This document shows, in pieces, positions 16,388-23,346 of a DNA stretch of 64,000 nt. The translations under genes were made by a program, and so were the position numbers. The notes under the pieces are model-generated. The model was not told the origin of the DNA. It searched no databases and saw only the letters and a program-made list of their open reading frames with translations. Position 1 is the first letter of the stretch, and the number at the start of each line of letters is the position of its first letter. Source of the DNA: Murdochiella sp. Marseille-P8839 (GTDB lineage: Bacteria > Bacillota > Clostridia > Tissierellales > Peptoniphilaceae). The DNA lies in assembly GCA_019753405.1 (NCBI GenBank), contig JAIKLF010000005.1, positions 1 to 64,000 of the forward strand, in the 5' to 3' direction.

Positions 16388-16636
16388 ATGAAACTCTCTT
16401 ATAACAAATTATGGAAAAGGCTAATCGATCTTAACTGGACAAAAGAAGATTTGCGAAAGAAAACAAAGATTAGCTCCACGACACTTGCAAAACTCAATCG
16501 CGGCGACAACGTTACAACGGACATTTTACTGAGAATTTGTGAGGTTCTCAGCTGCGATTTAAACGACATCGTTGAAACCGTTCATGAGGATCCTGCAGAG
16601 CCTACACCACAGAATGACGGCAAACTTGCCGATTAA
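16388..16636 (+). CDS. Small XRE-type helix-turn-helix regulator
   Basis: The start at ATG 16388 gives MKLSYNKLWKRLIDLNWTKE and an 82-residue protein. The Cro/C1 helix-turn-helix is LRKKTKISSTTLAKLNRGD followed by TTDILLRICEVLSCDLNDIV. This short type (one domain plus an acidic tail) is common beside defence and toxin genes. It lies 34 bases after the DUF2326 gene in the same direction, so it is probably co-transcribed and may repress the operon. It could also be the last trace of a phage repressor. Confidence 0.85.
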   Translation: MKLSYNKLWKRLIDLNWTKEDLRKKTKISSTTLAKLNRGDNVTTDILLRICEVLSCDLNDIVETVHEDPAEPTPQNDGKLAD

Positions 16637-16678
16637 TACAGGAGAACAAAGTTATAGCAGAAAAGAAAGTCATCCGTT

Positions 16679-17560
16679 ATGTCTAAGAAAGCTACAGAAT
16701 TTCAATTAAAAATCATGTCAAGAGGCTACCGTGGCAAAGGCATCTTCAAGCCGATCAACACGGGCCGGATTGATGAGCATGTGCGCTGCGTGCGGGAGTA
16801 TGCCGCCAATATCTTCTTTTACACCAAAGGCAATGAGACCATCATGCTTGATGCCGGCTACAACTATCCGCGGTTGAAAGAGAAGATGAAATGGCTGGAT
16901 CTGGACCCGGCCAAGATCAAAGATATTCTTATCACCCATCAGGATACCGATCATGTCGGTGCGGTGGAAGAGGACAGCGACGGTCTTTTCAGACATGCCC
17001 ATCTCTACATCGGAGAAATTGAAAATCGTTATTTGACGGGTGAGGTACGCCGCAAGGTAAGCTTCGGGCTCTACAAGCTTCCGCAGGTTGTCATCAAAAA
17101 TGAAAAAACGCTGCTGAAAGACGGCGATATCTTTTCTATCGGAGATATCCGCATCGAATGCTTCTTAGTGCCGGGCCACACTTGGGGACATCTGGTGTAT
17201 CTCATTGACGATGCCTATGTGTTCTTGGGTGATACCATCTGGCTGGGCTATGACGGCGGCTATAGCTTTATCAATGCCTTAGCAGAAAACAACAAGTTGG
17301 CCATTCGCTCTCTTGCTACTTTGAAGGCAAAGCTTGAAGAACGAAACTCGCGTCCGATGTTCATTACCGGACATACGGGTTACAGCCGCGACTTCGACTT
17401 TGTCTTTCGTCATACCGATAAAGCGTGTAATGCTTTTTGCAAACAAAAGCCCGTTGATCCTGCGGCGCCCTATGACAGCTACGACGAAAGCGATGACACC
17501 TCAGAAGGTGCGCAGGGTGGTTTTTTGCCGGAAGCTGCACAGTATGGAGGTAAACAATGA
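16679..17560 (+). CDS. Metallo-beta-lactamase fold hydrolase
   Basis: The 293-residue protein has MBL motifs: ITHQDTDHVGA (residues about 85-95), PGHTWGH, FLGDTIWLGY and ITGHTGYSRD. The first motif reads H.D.DH, with Asp where the usual HxHxDH has its second His. Substrate unknown; glyoxalase II-like and N-acyl-homoserine lactonase-like members look similar. The gene overlaps the next by four bases (ATGA), forming an operon with a membrane protein and a methyltransferase. The ribosome site is weak; a start 36 bases later is possible. Confidence 0.85.
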   Translation: MSKKATEFQLKIMSRGYRGKGIFKPINTGRIDEHVRCVREYAANIFFYTKGNETIMLDAGYNYPRLKEKMKWLDLDPAKIKDILITHQDTDHVGAVEEDSDGLFRHAHLYIGEIENRYLTGEVRRKVSFGLYKLPQVVIKNEKTLLKDGDIFSIGDIRIECFLVPGHTWGHLVYLIDDAYVFLGDTIWLGYDGGYSFINALAENNKLAIRSLATLKAKLEERNSRPMFITGHTGYSRDFDFVFRHTDKACNAFCKQKPVDPAAPYDSYDESDDTSEGAQGGFLPEAAQYGGKQ

Positions 17561-18051
17561 TTCTGACGCTTTTCCTATCCTCGATTATGATGGCAGGGCT
17601 TTTCTTACTTTTATTGGCGGGCGTAGGTTTTATCCAGGACAAGAAGTTTTTTACATCAGCACCCAAAGCCGTTTATGAAGCCGTCGAGGAAAAACCAGAA
17701 CGTTTTCGCGGACAGCATATCCTCGGCTGGAGCTTAGCCCTGCTGGCAATGCTTTGTATGGCGGGAGCTGTTATTGTCGGTGCAGTAGACGGTATCAAGA
17801 ATGGCTTTACCTTCCTGCAGTTTTATATACGCTTTGCCGTGATGATGCTTTTGCTGAAAGTCTTTGATATTTTCTTCTTTGATTGGTTTTTGCTTTGTAG
17901 GTCTACGTTCTTTCCGCATTTTTATCCGGAAGTCAAAGCCTTGTTGGGCCCGCAGCTTTTTGGCTACAACAAAAAAGATCACCTCATCCATGTCATCGCT
18001 ATACTTGTGGGCTCTGCTGTCTTGGCGGGCTTATGTGTGTGGGTTCAATAA
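17557..18051 (+). CDS. Four-helix membrane protein, paralogue A
   Basis: The 164-residue protein has hydrophobic segments near residues 1-25, 55-77, 83-108 and 143-163. A conserved-looking stretch, LLKVFDIFFFDWFLLCRS, has two Asp residues five apart in the third segment. The same pattern occurs in the proteins at 19492 (NAGDFLLLDCLLF) and 31691 (NAFDLIVIDLLWW), so the three appear to be distant paralogues. Function unknown. Translation is coupled to the MBL gene by an ATGA overlap. Confidence 0.75.
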   Translation: MILTLFLSSIMMAGLFLLLLAGVGFIQDKKFFTSAPKAVYEAVEEKPERFRGQHILGWSLALLAMLCMAGAVIVGAVDGIKNGFTFLQFYIRFAVMMLLLKVFDIFFFDWFLLCRSTFFPHFYPEVKALLGPQLFGYNKKDHLIHVIAILVGSAVLAGLCVWVQ

Positions 18052-18064
18052 GGGAACTTAAATC

Positions 18065-18730
18065 ATGAAACAAAAAGAAAATCGGGATAATAAAAGCTTC
18101 TGGGATCGCATTGCCAAGCTCTATACGCGAATACAGGAAAAAGGAAACAAACAACTCTATGAGACATTAATCAAGAAAATCGAAGCACATTTGTCGGATG
18201 AGCAATCTGTGCTGGAGCTGGGATGTGGCACTGGACAGCTTAGCCTTCCGCTTGCGCCAAAGGCAAAAACATGGCTTGCTACAGATTTCTCAGAACGCAT
18301 GATTGCAGAGGCAAAGAAAAGAGAAAAGTCTTCAAATCTTTGCTTTTGCGTGGAAGATGCGACAGCACTTTCCTTTGACAGCAATCGCTTTGATGTTGTG
18401 CTTATAGCTAATACGCTGCACATTATGCCAAAGCCAAAAAAGGCCTTAGAAGAAATTCATCGCATTCTTAAAACAGATGGCTTACTGATCGCACCCACCT
18501 TTGTCGCTGAAGAAAAGATCCATCGACTCAAGCTGTGGCTGATGAAAAGAATCGGATTTCATGTTTTTCACAGCTGGAAACTTGCAGAATTTAAAGCATT
18601 TATCTGCCAAAACGATTTTGAACTCCTGCAATGCGAACTTCTACCGGCCAGTCCTTGGCCAGAGTGTTTTTTAGTGGCCAGAAAAATCAATGGCACCATG
18701 GGCAAAGGGAGCGATTTCAAGGAGGTGTGA
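18065..18730 (+). CDS. Class I SAM-dependent methyltransferase
   Basis: The 221-residue protein has the methyltransferase motif I VLELGCGTGQLSLPLA (residues about 54-69), an acidic loop ATDFSERMIAEA, EDATALSF and the post-motif VVLIANTLHIMPKPKKALEE. It resembles UbiE/COQ5-like small-molecule methyltransferases, and the substrate cannot be read. It lies 14 bases after the membrane protein gene and is followed within three bases by a hydrolase gene, so all appear to be one operon. Confidence 0.88.
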   Translation: MKQKENRDNKSFWDRIAKLYTRIQEKGNKQLYETLIKKIEAHLSDEQSVLELGCGTGQLSLPLAPKAKTWLATDFSERMIAEAKKREKSSNLCFCVEDATALSFDSNRFDVVLIANTLHIMPKPKKALEEIHRILKTDGLLIAPTFVAEEKIHRLKLWLMKRIGFHVFHSWKLAEFKAFICQNDFELLQCELLPASPWPECFLVARKINGTMGKGSDFKEV

Positions 18731-18732
18731 TC

Positions 18733-19476
18733 ATGGTGATTCATGACATCAATCAGAACAAGCGAGAAGTTATCCTCCTCATCCATCCGATGAATTTTTC
18801 CGGCAAAATGATGATGGATAGCATGGCAAAAGAGCTGGGATGTGAGTATCTCTATATTGTGCCCGACCTTTCCGGACATGGAGAGGCAAAAGACGATCCT
18901 TATGTAAGTACAGCTGAGGAAGCAGCCACGCTTGCCCATTACTTAAAAGAGCATGATCTCTGCACCATAAAACTTGCCTTTGGCGCTTCATTGGGCGGCG
19001 GCGTTCTTTTTGAACTGCTCCAAGATCAAAGCCTACACTTTCAAAAACTGTTCTTTGAAGGGACCAGCTTTTGTGAACAAGCCGGACTTCTATCAAAAAT
19101 GCTGGAGCATGTGTTTCTGAGCAAACAAAAGAAGGCGCGGCAAGATCCAAAACCGCTGATTGATAAGGTCGCCAAACGCTATGGGATCTATGCGAACATG
19201 CTGTTTGATACGCTTGTTACGATGGACAAGCAGAGTATCAAAAATATTGTTTATGATTGCGGACATATCCGCTTGCCACATTTATCGGAGGATACGAAGC
19301 AAGATACCATCTTTTCTTATGGGGATAAGAATCTGAATGTCGGACATGCAAGAAGAAGCATCAAGAAACATTATCCCAAGGAAAAATTAAAAATCTGGCA
19401 AGGCTATGGACACTGCGAAGAAATGACACAAAACACAGTGGCCTATATGGCTTTTGTAAAAGGATGTGTGGATTAA
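18733..19476 (+). CDS. Alpha/beta hydrolase
   Basis: The start at ATG 18733 follows CAAGGAGGTGTGATC, giving 247 residues. The fold is shown by VILLIHPMNFSG, VPDLSGHGEA and the nucleophile elbow GASLGGG with Ser in the centre. A catalytic Asp is likely in SYGDKNLN and the His in GYGHCEEM. The substrate is unknown. It is directly after the methyltransferase and 15 bases before another 4-TM protein. A similar hydrolase and 4-TM pair is found at 30721-32170. Confidence 0.87.
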   Translation: MVIHDINQNKREVILLIHPMNFSGKMMMDSMAKELGCEYLYIVPDLSGHGEAKDDPYVSTAEEAATLAHYLKEHDLCTIKLAFGASLGGGVLFELLQDQSLHFQKLFFEGTSFCEQAGLLSKMLEHVFLSKQKKARQDPKPLIDKVAKRYGIYANMLFDTLVTMDKQSIKNIVYDCGHIRLPHLSEDTKQDTIFSYGDKNLNVGHARRSIKKHYPKEKLKIWQGYGHCEEMTQNTVAYMAFVKGCVD

Positions 19477-19491
19477 GGAGAATATGGGTTT

Positions 19492-19998
19492 ATGGATATC
19501 CTTCGAGCAATACTGGATGGGGTAGCTATCGCTGCTATTTTTAATGGGGCTGTCGCAAGCTTGGCACTGATCAATCCAAGATGGTTTTTGGACTCTTATC
19601 CAAAAGCCATTCAAAAGGCAGCTCCTTTACCCATGACAAAGCAAGAGAAAAAGATAAATCTCATATTCACTATCGGCCTCGTTGGGATATGTTTTGTTTA
19701 TTCGGTTGCGAGCCTTATGCATTCCCCAATTATTGGTTTTTGGAACTTGTTTTGGATGAGCTATATTCAGTGGAGCATCTTAAATGCAGGAGATTTTTTG
19801 CTGTTAGATTGTCTGTTATTTCAAGGAAAATATAAGAGCAAAATTGTTATTCCCGGCACAGAGGGCCACAAGGACTATGAATTTAAGAATTGGATGAAGC
19901 ACTTGGCTCTTGCGGAGCATTTTTTGTTCGTGCCATTTTTATTGATACCAATCGCAGCTGTCGTTCAGGCGTTCGTTGTTGAATTCTTGGCAAGTTGA
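19492..19998 (+). CDS. Four-helix membrane protein, paralogue B
   Basis: The 168-residue protein has hydrophobic segments near 9-29, 56-76, 82-106 and 140-165. The third contains ILNAGDFLLLDCLLF, the paired-Asp pattern of paralogues A and C. A cytoplasmic-type loop PRWFLDSYPKAIQK follows the first segment. It ends the operon begun by the MBL gene. Function unknown; the link to the upstream hydrolase is by position and repeats elsewhere in the window. Confidence 0.75.
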   Translation: MDILRAILDGVAIAAIFNGAVASLALINPRWFLDSYPKAIQKAAPLPMTKQEKKINLIFTIGLVGICFVYSVASLMHSPIIGFWNLFWMSYIQWSILNAGDFLLLDCLLFQGKYKSKIVIPGTEGHKDYEFKNWMKHLALAEHFLFVPFLLIPIAAVVQAFVVEFLAS

Positions 19999-20013
19999 TG
20001 AGCAATCTGAACA

Positions 20014-20070
20014 TTTTAACGATTCCCGATACTTTTTAACGATTACTGACACTTTTTAACGATTGCTCTC
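20014..20070. repeat. 20-bp tandem repeats, like the end of an insertion sequence
   Basis: TTTTAACGATT occurs three times at a strict 20-base spacing (20014, 20034, 20054) just after the last operon gene. Repeated subterminal sites of this type are found at ends of IS21-like elements. No transposase gene is nearby, so this would be a relic. A similar repeat set occurs at 52873. Confidence 0.45.
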
Positions 20071-20747
20071 CGAGGGGTACGAAAATCGGAAACAGGTATG
20101 ATGGAAAGAGATATATAAAAGCAAAAACTCATACAAAAACTGCCACGAAAAGCATCAAAGGAAGCTCCGCAGAAAGGCGAAAATCCCTGTAAATCAAGGG
20201 ATTTCGAGGTTAAACACATGACTTACGCACCAGCGTTAAATTGTATCAAATACAGTGTCGGAATAGACTAGGCGAACAGTACTGGTGGATTTATCTTGTA
20301 AATCTTTGACTATTGAGGTCGAGTGCATGGAAACTGTAGCATCCGGTGGACCTGAAAATAGCCGTCGACTTATCCCTTGTACTGCAAACAGACGAGGTTG
20401 AGACGATGGAATTCTCGCAGGTCTTGACCTCGGCATTATTATAGTAAGCATAAAGGAAAAAGCAGACCAGTTCCCGTATATAGGCGAGGTCTAGGCAGCG
20501 ATATAGATAACAATAGAAGCAGTCATATTTTTACTACAGATAAGAGTTGATATGTTTCCTTAGACAAACGGACTATCTCGGAATATCCCGATTATGTCGT
20601 TATCAATCAGGGCCTTTCGAGCCACGTGGAGACAGTAGCACTTTTGTCCGGGTGTGTGGAATGGATGTTTTGTTCTCTAATTGGATGGATCGGAATTTTC
20701 CAAAGGAAGAGAATTCGTGATTGAAAATGCAGAGAGGAAAAGAGAAG
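20071..20747. other. Gene-free stretch after the IS-end-like repeats
   Basis: These bases have many stops in all frames and no frame with a ribosome site. A short perfect stem, AAATCCCT and AGGGATTT, lies at about 20180-20204. The 16 bases GGATCGGAATTTTCCA at 20687-20702 recur at 23204-23219. The segment is probably decayed mobile DNA. Confidence 0.5.
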
Positions 20748-21605
20748 ATGATCGGAGCAATCATAGGAGATATTGTGGGATCGAAGTTTGAATTTCAGCC
20801 CATCAAATGCAAGAATTTCCTTCTTTTTTCAGAGGGATCGGATTACACGGATGATTCTTTGATGACCATTGCGGTGGGGCTAGCCTTGAAGCAAGCCTTT
20901 GCTGATAAGAAGGAAAATGACGCTGCCTTTTTGCAAGATCAATTTATTCGGACCATGCAGTCTATTGGCCGCTCCTATCCCAATCCTGCGGGGGCTTATG
21001 GAAGTGCCTTTTCACAGTGGTTAGTGACGAAGAATCCTGAGCCTTATAATAGCTGGGGAAATGGCGCAGCCATGCGAATTTCCGCCTGTGGTGAACTGGC
21101 GGAATCATTGGAAGAGGCGCTGTTTTTTGCGGAGCAGAGTGCCATTGTCAGTCATAACCATCCGGAAGGCATCAAGGGTGCGCAAGCCATAGCGGTCGCT
21201 ATTTTTCTGGCGAAACAAGGCAAATCGAAAGAAGAGATTCGCCATTACATCTATCAATATTTTTATCCGGAGCGGTTGACCGTTGAAGAGATTCGTCCTC
21301 ATTACTCCTTTGATCCATCCTGCCAGGGGACGGTTCCGCAGGCATTCGCTGCATTCTTTGATTCCGTAGACTTTGAAGATGCTATTCGCAATGCGATTTC
21401 TTTAGGAGGAGATGCGGATACTCTTGGCGCCATTACAGGTTCCGTGGCTTGGCCCTTCTATATAAAACAAAATGGTCTTTCGGAAGCAATGAAAGAGATG
21501 GCAAATAAGGCTTTACATATTCTCCCATCGGAATTTAGAACCTTTTTAAAGGAATACGAGGACGACTTTATTCAAACGTTGTGTTCTTGTGGGCGCAGGG
21601 AATAG
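20748..21605 (+). CDS. ADP-ribosylglycohydrolase family protein
   Basis: The start at ATG 20748 (MIGAIIGDIVGSKFEFQPIK) fits family N-termini and follows GAGGAAAAGAGAAG. The 285-residue protein has the metal-binding DYTDDSLMT near residue 37, and SLGGDADTLGAITG near 225, which hold the paired Asp residues that bind two Mg ions in DraG/ARH proteins. HNHPEGIKGAQA lies in between. It would remove ADP-ribose from a protein or small molecule. No ADP-ribosyltransferase is seen nearby. Confidence 0.9.
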   Translation: MIGAIIGDIVGSKFEFQPIKCKNFLLFSEGSDYTDDSLMTIAVGLALKQAFADKKENDAAFLQDQFIRTMQSIGRSYPNPAGAYGSAFSQWLVTKNPEPYNSWGNGAAMRISACGELAESLEEALFFAEQSAIVSHNHPEGIKGAQAIAVAIFLAKQGKSKEEIRHYIYQYFYPERLTVEEIRPHYSFDPSCQGTVPQAFAAFFDSVDFEDAIRNAISLGGDADTLGAITGSVAWPFYIKQNGLSEAMKEMANKALHILPSEFRTFLKEYEDDFIQTLCSCGRRE

Positions 21606-21708
21606 GATTCATCGGAATGCAAACGAGAAGTTTGATCCGATGTTGAGACTTGAATGGAACTCAATCAAGAAAAAAGGAAGGCGATGGATTCGCCTGTGGA
21701 GTGGTTTG

Positions 21709-21751
21709 ACCGTTCCCTGGTGGAAAAGCGTGTGAGATTTGCTCCACCCCT
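21709..21751. repeat. Copy of the cos-like block in front of the second TA pair
   Basis: ACCGTTCCCTGGTGGAAAAG and the following bases match 282-324 at 37 of 43 positions by eye. The sequence left of it does not match, so the shared flank begins here. It is followed by the RelB/YafQ pair, as the first copy is followed by Phd/RelE. Confidence 0.65.
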
Positions 21752-21756
21752 TCAAA

Positions 21757-21783
21757 GGCATATAAAACGGCATATTATATGCC
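21757..21783. repeat. Palindrome upstream of RelB
   Basis: GGCATATAA, nine bases and TTATATGCC form a perfect inverted repeat between the shared flank and the antitoxin gene. It may be an operator. Confidence 0.55.
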
Positions 21784-21814
21784 TATTACGCACATATCTA
21801 TTGATTTTTTGCCT

Positions 21815-21839
21815 TTTCATGATTATGATATTCATGAAA
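21815..21839 (+). promoter_or_regulatory. Likely RelB operator
   Basis: TTTCATGA, nine bases and TCATGAAA form a perfect inverted repeat 17 bases before the antitoxin ATG. RelB/DinJ antitoxins bind such sites to repress their own operon. Confidence 0.6.
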
Positions 21840-21855
21840 GGCAGGTGATTGATTC

Positions 21856-22134
21856 ATGGCGAAAGTAAGTACAAATATCAACCTTGATCCGGTTCTTAAG
21901 AAAGAATCTCAAGCGTTATTTAAAGATCTTGGAATGGATCTCACAACAGCAGTAACCATTTTTCTAAGACAATCTGTCAGGGAGCAGGCGATTCCGTTCG
22001 CCATTAAGCGTGATGTGCCGAACGATGAAACCGTTGCGGCGATTGAAGAGTACTACGATATGAAAGCAAATCCTCAAAACTACAAGCGCTACGATTCTTT
22101 TTCGGATGCACTAAACGAGGTGCTTAATGCTTAA
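21856..22134 (+). CDS. Type II antitoxin, RelB/DinJ family
   Basis: The 92-residue protein has a ribbon-helix-helix N-terminus: VSTNINLDPVLKKESQALFK, then LGMDLTTAVTIFLRQSV, typical of RelB/DinJ. The C-terminal half (AAIEEYYDMKANPQNYKRYDSF) would bind the toxin. It represses its operon through palindromes such as that at 21815. The toxin ATG lies eight bases before this gene's end. AGGCAGGTGATTGATTC precedes the start. Confidence 0.92.
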   Translation: MAKVSTNINLDPVLKKESQALFKDLGMDLTTAVTIFLRQSVREQAIPFAIKRDVPNDETVAAIEEYYDMKANPQNYKRYDSFSDALNEVLNA

Positions 22135-22405
22135 AGTCGTCCTATCCAACCGCTTCAAGAAAGATTTGAAGCTTGCCAAAAGAAGAGGACTTGATCTTCG
22201 CCTGCTTAATGATGTCGTGGATCTGCTGGCGCAAGAAAAAGCGTTTCCTGAGAGCAACAAGGATCACGCCTTAACCGGCAAGTATGCTGCATTTCGAGAA
22301 TGTCATATCAAGCCGGACTGGCTGCTGATTTATCGCGTGGAAGAGGAGGCTCTTGCACTCATGCTCTTTAGAACAGGTTCTCATGCCGATCTCTTCGATC
22401 TCTAA
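22127..22405 (+). CDS. Type II mRNA interferase toxin, YafQ family
   Basis: The 92-residue protein has the YafQ pattern KDLKLAKRRGLDLRLLNDVV, DHALTGKYAAFRECHIKPDW and LLIYRV...MLFRTGSHADLF. The residues His in DHALTG, His and Asp in CHIKPDW and His in GSHADLF match the catalytic set of YafQ, which cuts mRNA in the ribosome. It overlaps RelB by eight bases. Its stop codon runs into a terminator nearly identical to that of the first TA pair. Confidence 0.92.
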   Translation: MLKVVLSNRFKKDLKLAKRRGLDLRLLNDVVDLLAQEKAFPESNKDHALTGKYAAFRECHIKPDWLLIYRVEEEALALMLFRTGSHADLFDL

Positions 22406-22434
22406 AGTCACTCCTTGCGGGGTGGCTTTTTTGT
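22404..22434 (+). terminator. Terminator of the second TA pair
   Basis: AAAGTCACTCC, TTGC and GGGGTGGCTTTTTT form a stem with a T-run. Together with the following GTTATGCC it differs from the copy at 962-997 by two bases and one extra T. Confidence 0.75.
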
Positions 22435-22585
22435 TATGCCCACGAGCTCCATCCTGCCTATTGTGCTACTCTGTATTTGTATGAAGAGGCCTCAAACATA
22501 GGTACGAAGCCGGCATCTCCATATCGCCGGAGGCAAAAATCGCAACGAACAAAATAGCATCTCGCAATTTTAGGAGAAAATTTTC

Positions 22586-23122
22586 ATGCATATTACCGTT
22601 TATCTTGGCGCAAACGAAGGAAATGACCCTTGCTTACGAAAAGCTGTGGAAGAATTGGGAGCATGGATTGGAAATCGCGGACATACCCTCATCTATGGCG
22701 GCTCCAAATCGGGTCTGATGGGCATTCTTGCGGACAGTGTTTTGACAGCTGGCGGCGAAGTAATCGGTGTGGAGCCGCAGTTTTTTATCGAAAATGAATT
22801 ACAGCATGACGGATTAACCAAGCTCATCGTGACCAAGGATATGACGGAGCGTAAAAACAAAATGATTGCGTTGGGCGAAGTCTTTATTGCCTTTCCCGGA
22901 GGCACGGGGACCTTGGAGGAAATGGCAGAAGTGATGTCGAAAGTGTCATTGAAACAACTGCATGCACCTTGCCTTATCTATAACCTGAACGGCTACTACG
23001 ATGCTTTGAAAGACCTTCTGCATCATATGATGGAAAAAGGCCTGTCCTCCAAAGAGAGACAGGAGGGAATCTATTTTGCCAAGAACCTAGATGAGATCGA
23101 ACGAATTTTGAAACGGGCATAA
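22586..23122 (+). CDS. LOG family protein (TIGR00730-type, cytokinin riboside phosphoribohydrolase-like)
   Basis: The 178-residue protein has the LOG motif FPGGTGTLEEMAEVMS near residues 109-124, plus YGGSKSGLMGILADSVL and a Rossmann-like start VYLGANEGNDP. Family members cleave nucleoside 5'-monophosphates to base and ribose 5-phosphate. Many bacterial members probably do this in nucleotide turnover. A TAGGAGAAAATTTTC site precedes the ATG. It stands alone. Confidence 0.9.
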   Translation: MHITVYLGANEGNDPCLRKAVEELGAWIGNRGHTLIYGGSKSGLMGILADSVLTAGGEVIGVEPQFFIENELQHDGLTKLIVTKDMTERKNKMIALGEVFIAFPGGTGTLEEMAEVMSKVSLKQLHAPCLIYNLNGYYDALKDLLHHMMEKGLSSKERQEGIYFAKNLDEIERILKRA

Positions 23123-23346
23123 GCTCCCGCTTGAACGGATTCTATAGCTTCTGGCTTCGAGGGTGGCAGACTCTTGACGATCGTGCGACCTATGTTCCAT
23201 GACGGATCGGAATTTTCCATTGTATTTCTACCGTACACCAACCATTAATAAAGAAGAAAAAGGGTTAAAATCAAGCAATAGGTGCTATACTGTAGGTGTG
23301 AAGATAGGCTAAATAAACAAAGAGCTTTATTATATGAGGAGGTTTT

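Noticed and set aside
20236-20451. Possible recombinase fragment on the minus strand
   Set aside because: The 71-residue frame has no catalytic motif and no start signal; I could not tie it to a family.
21654-21848. 64-residue frame before the second TA pair
   Set aside because: It runs across the cos-like block and the palindromes, has no ribosome site and matches no family.
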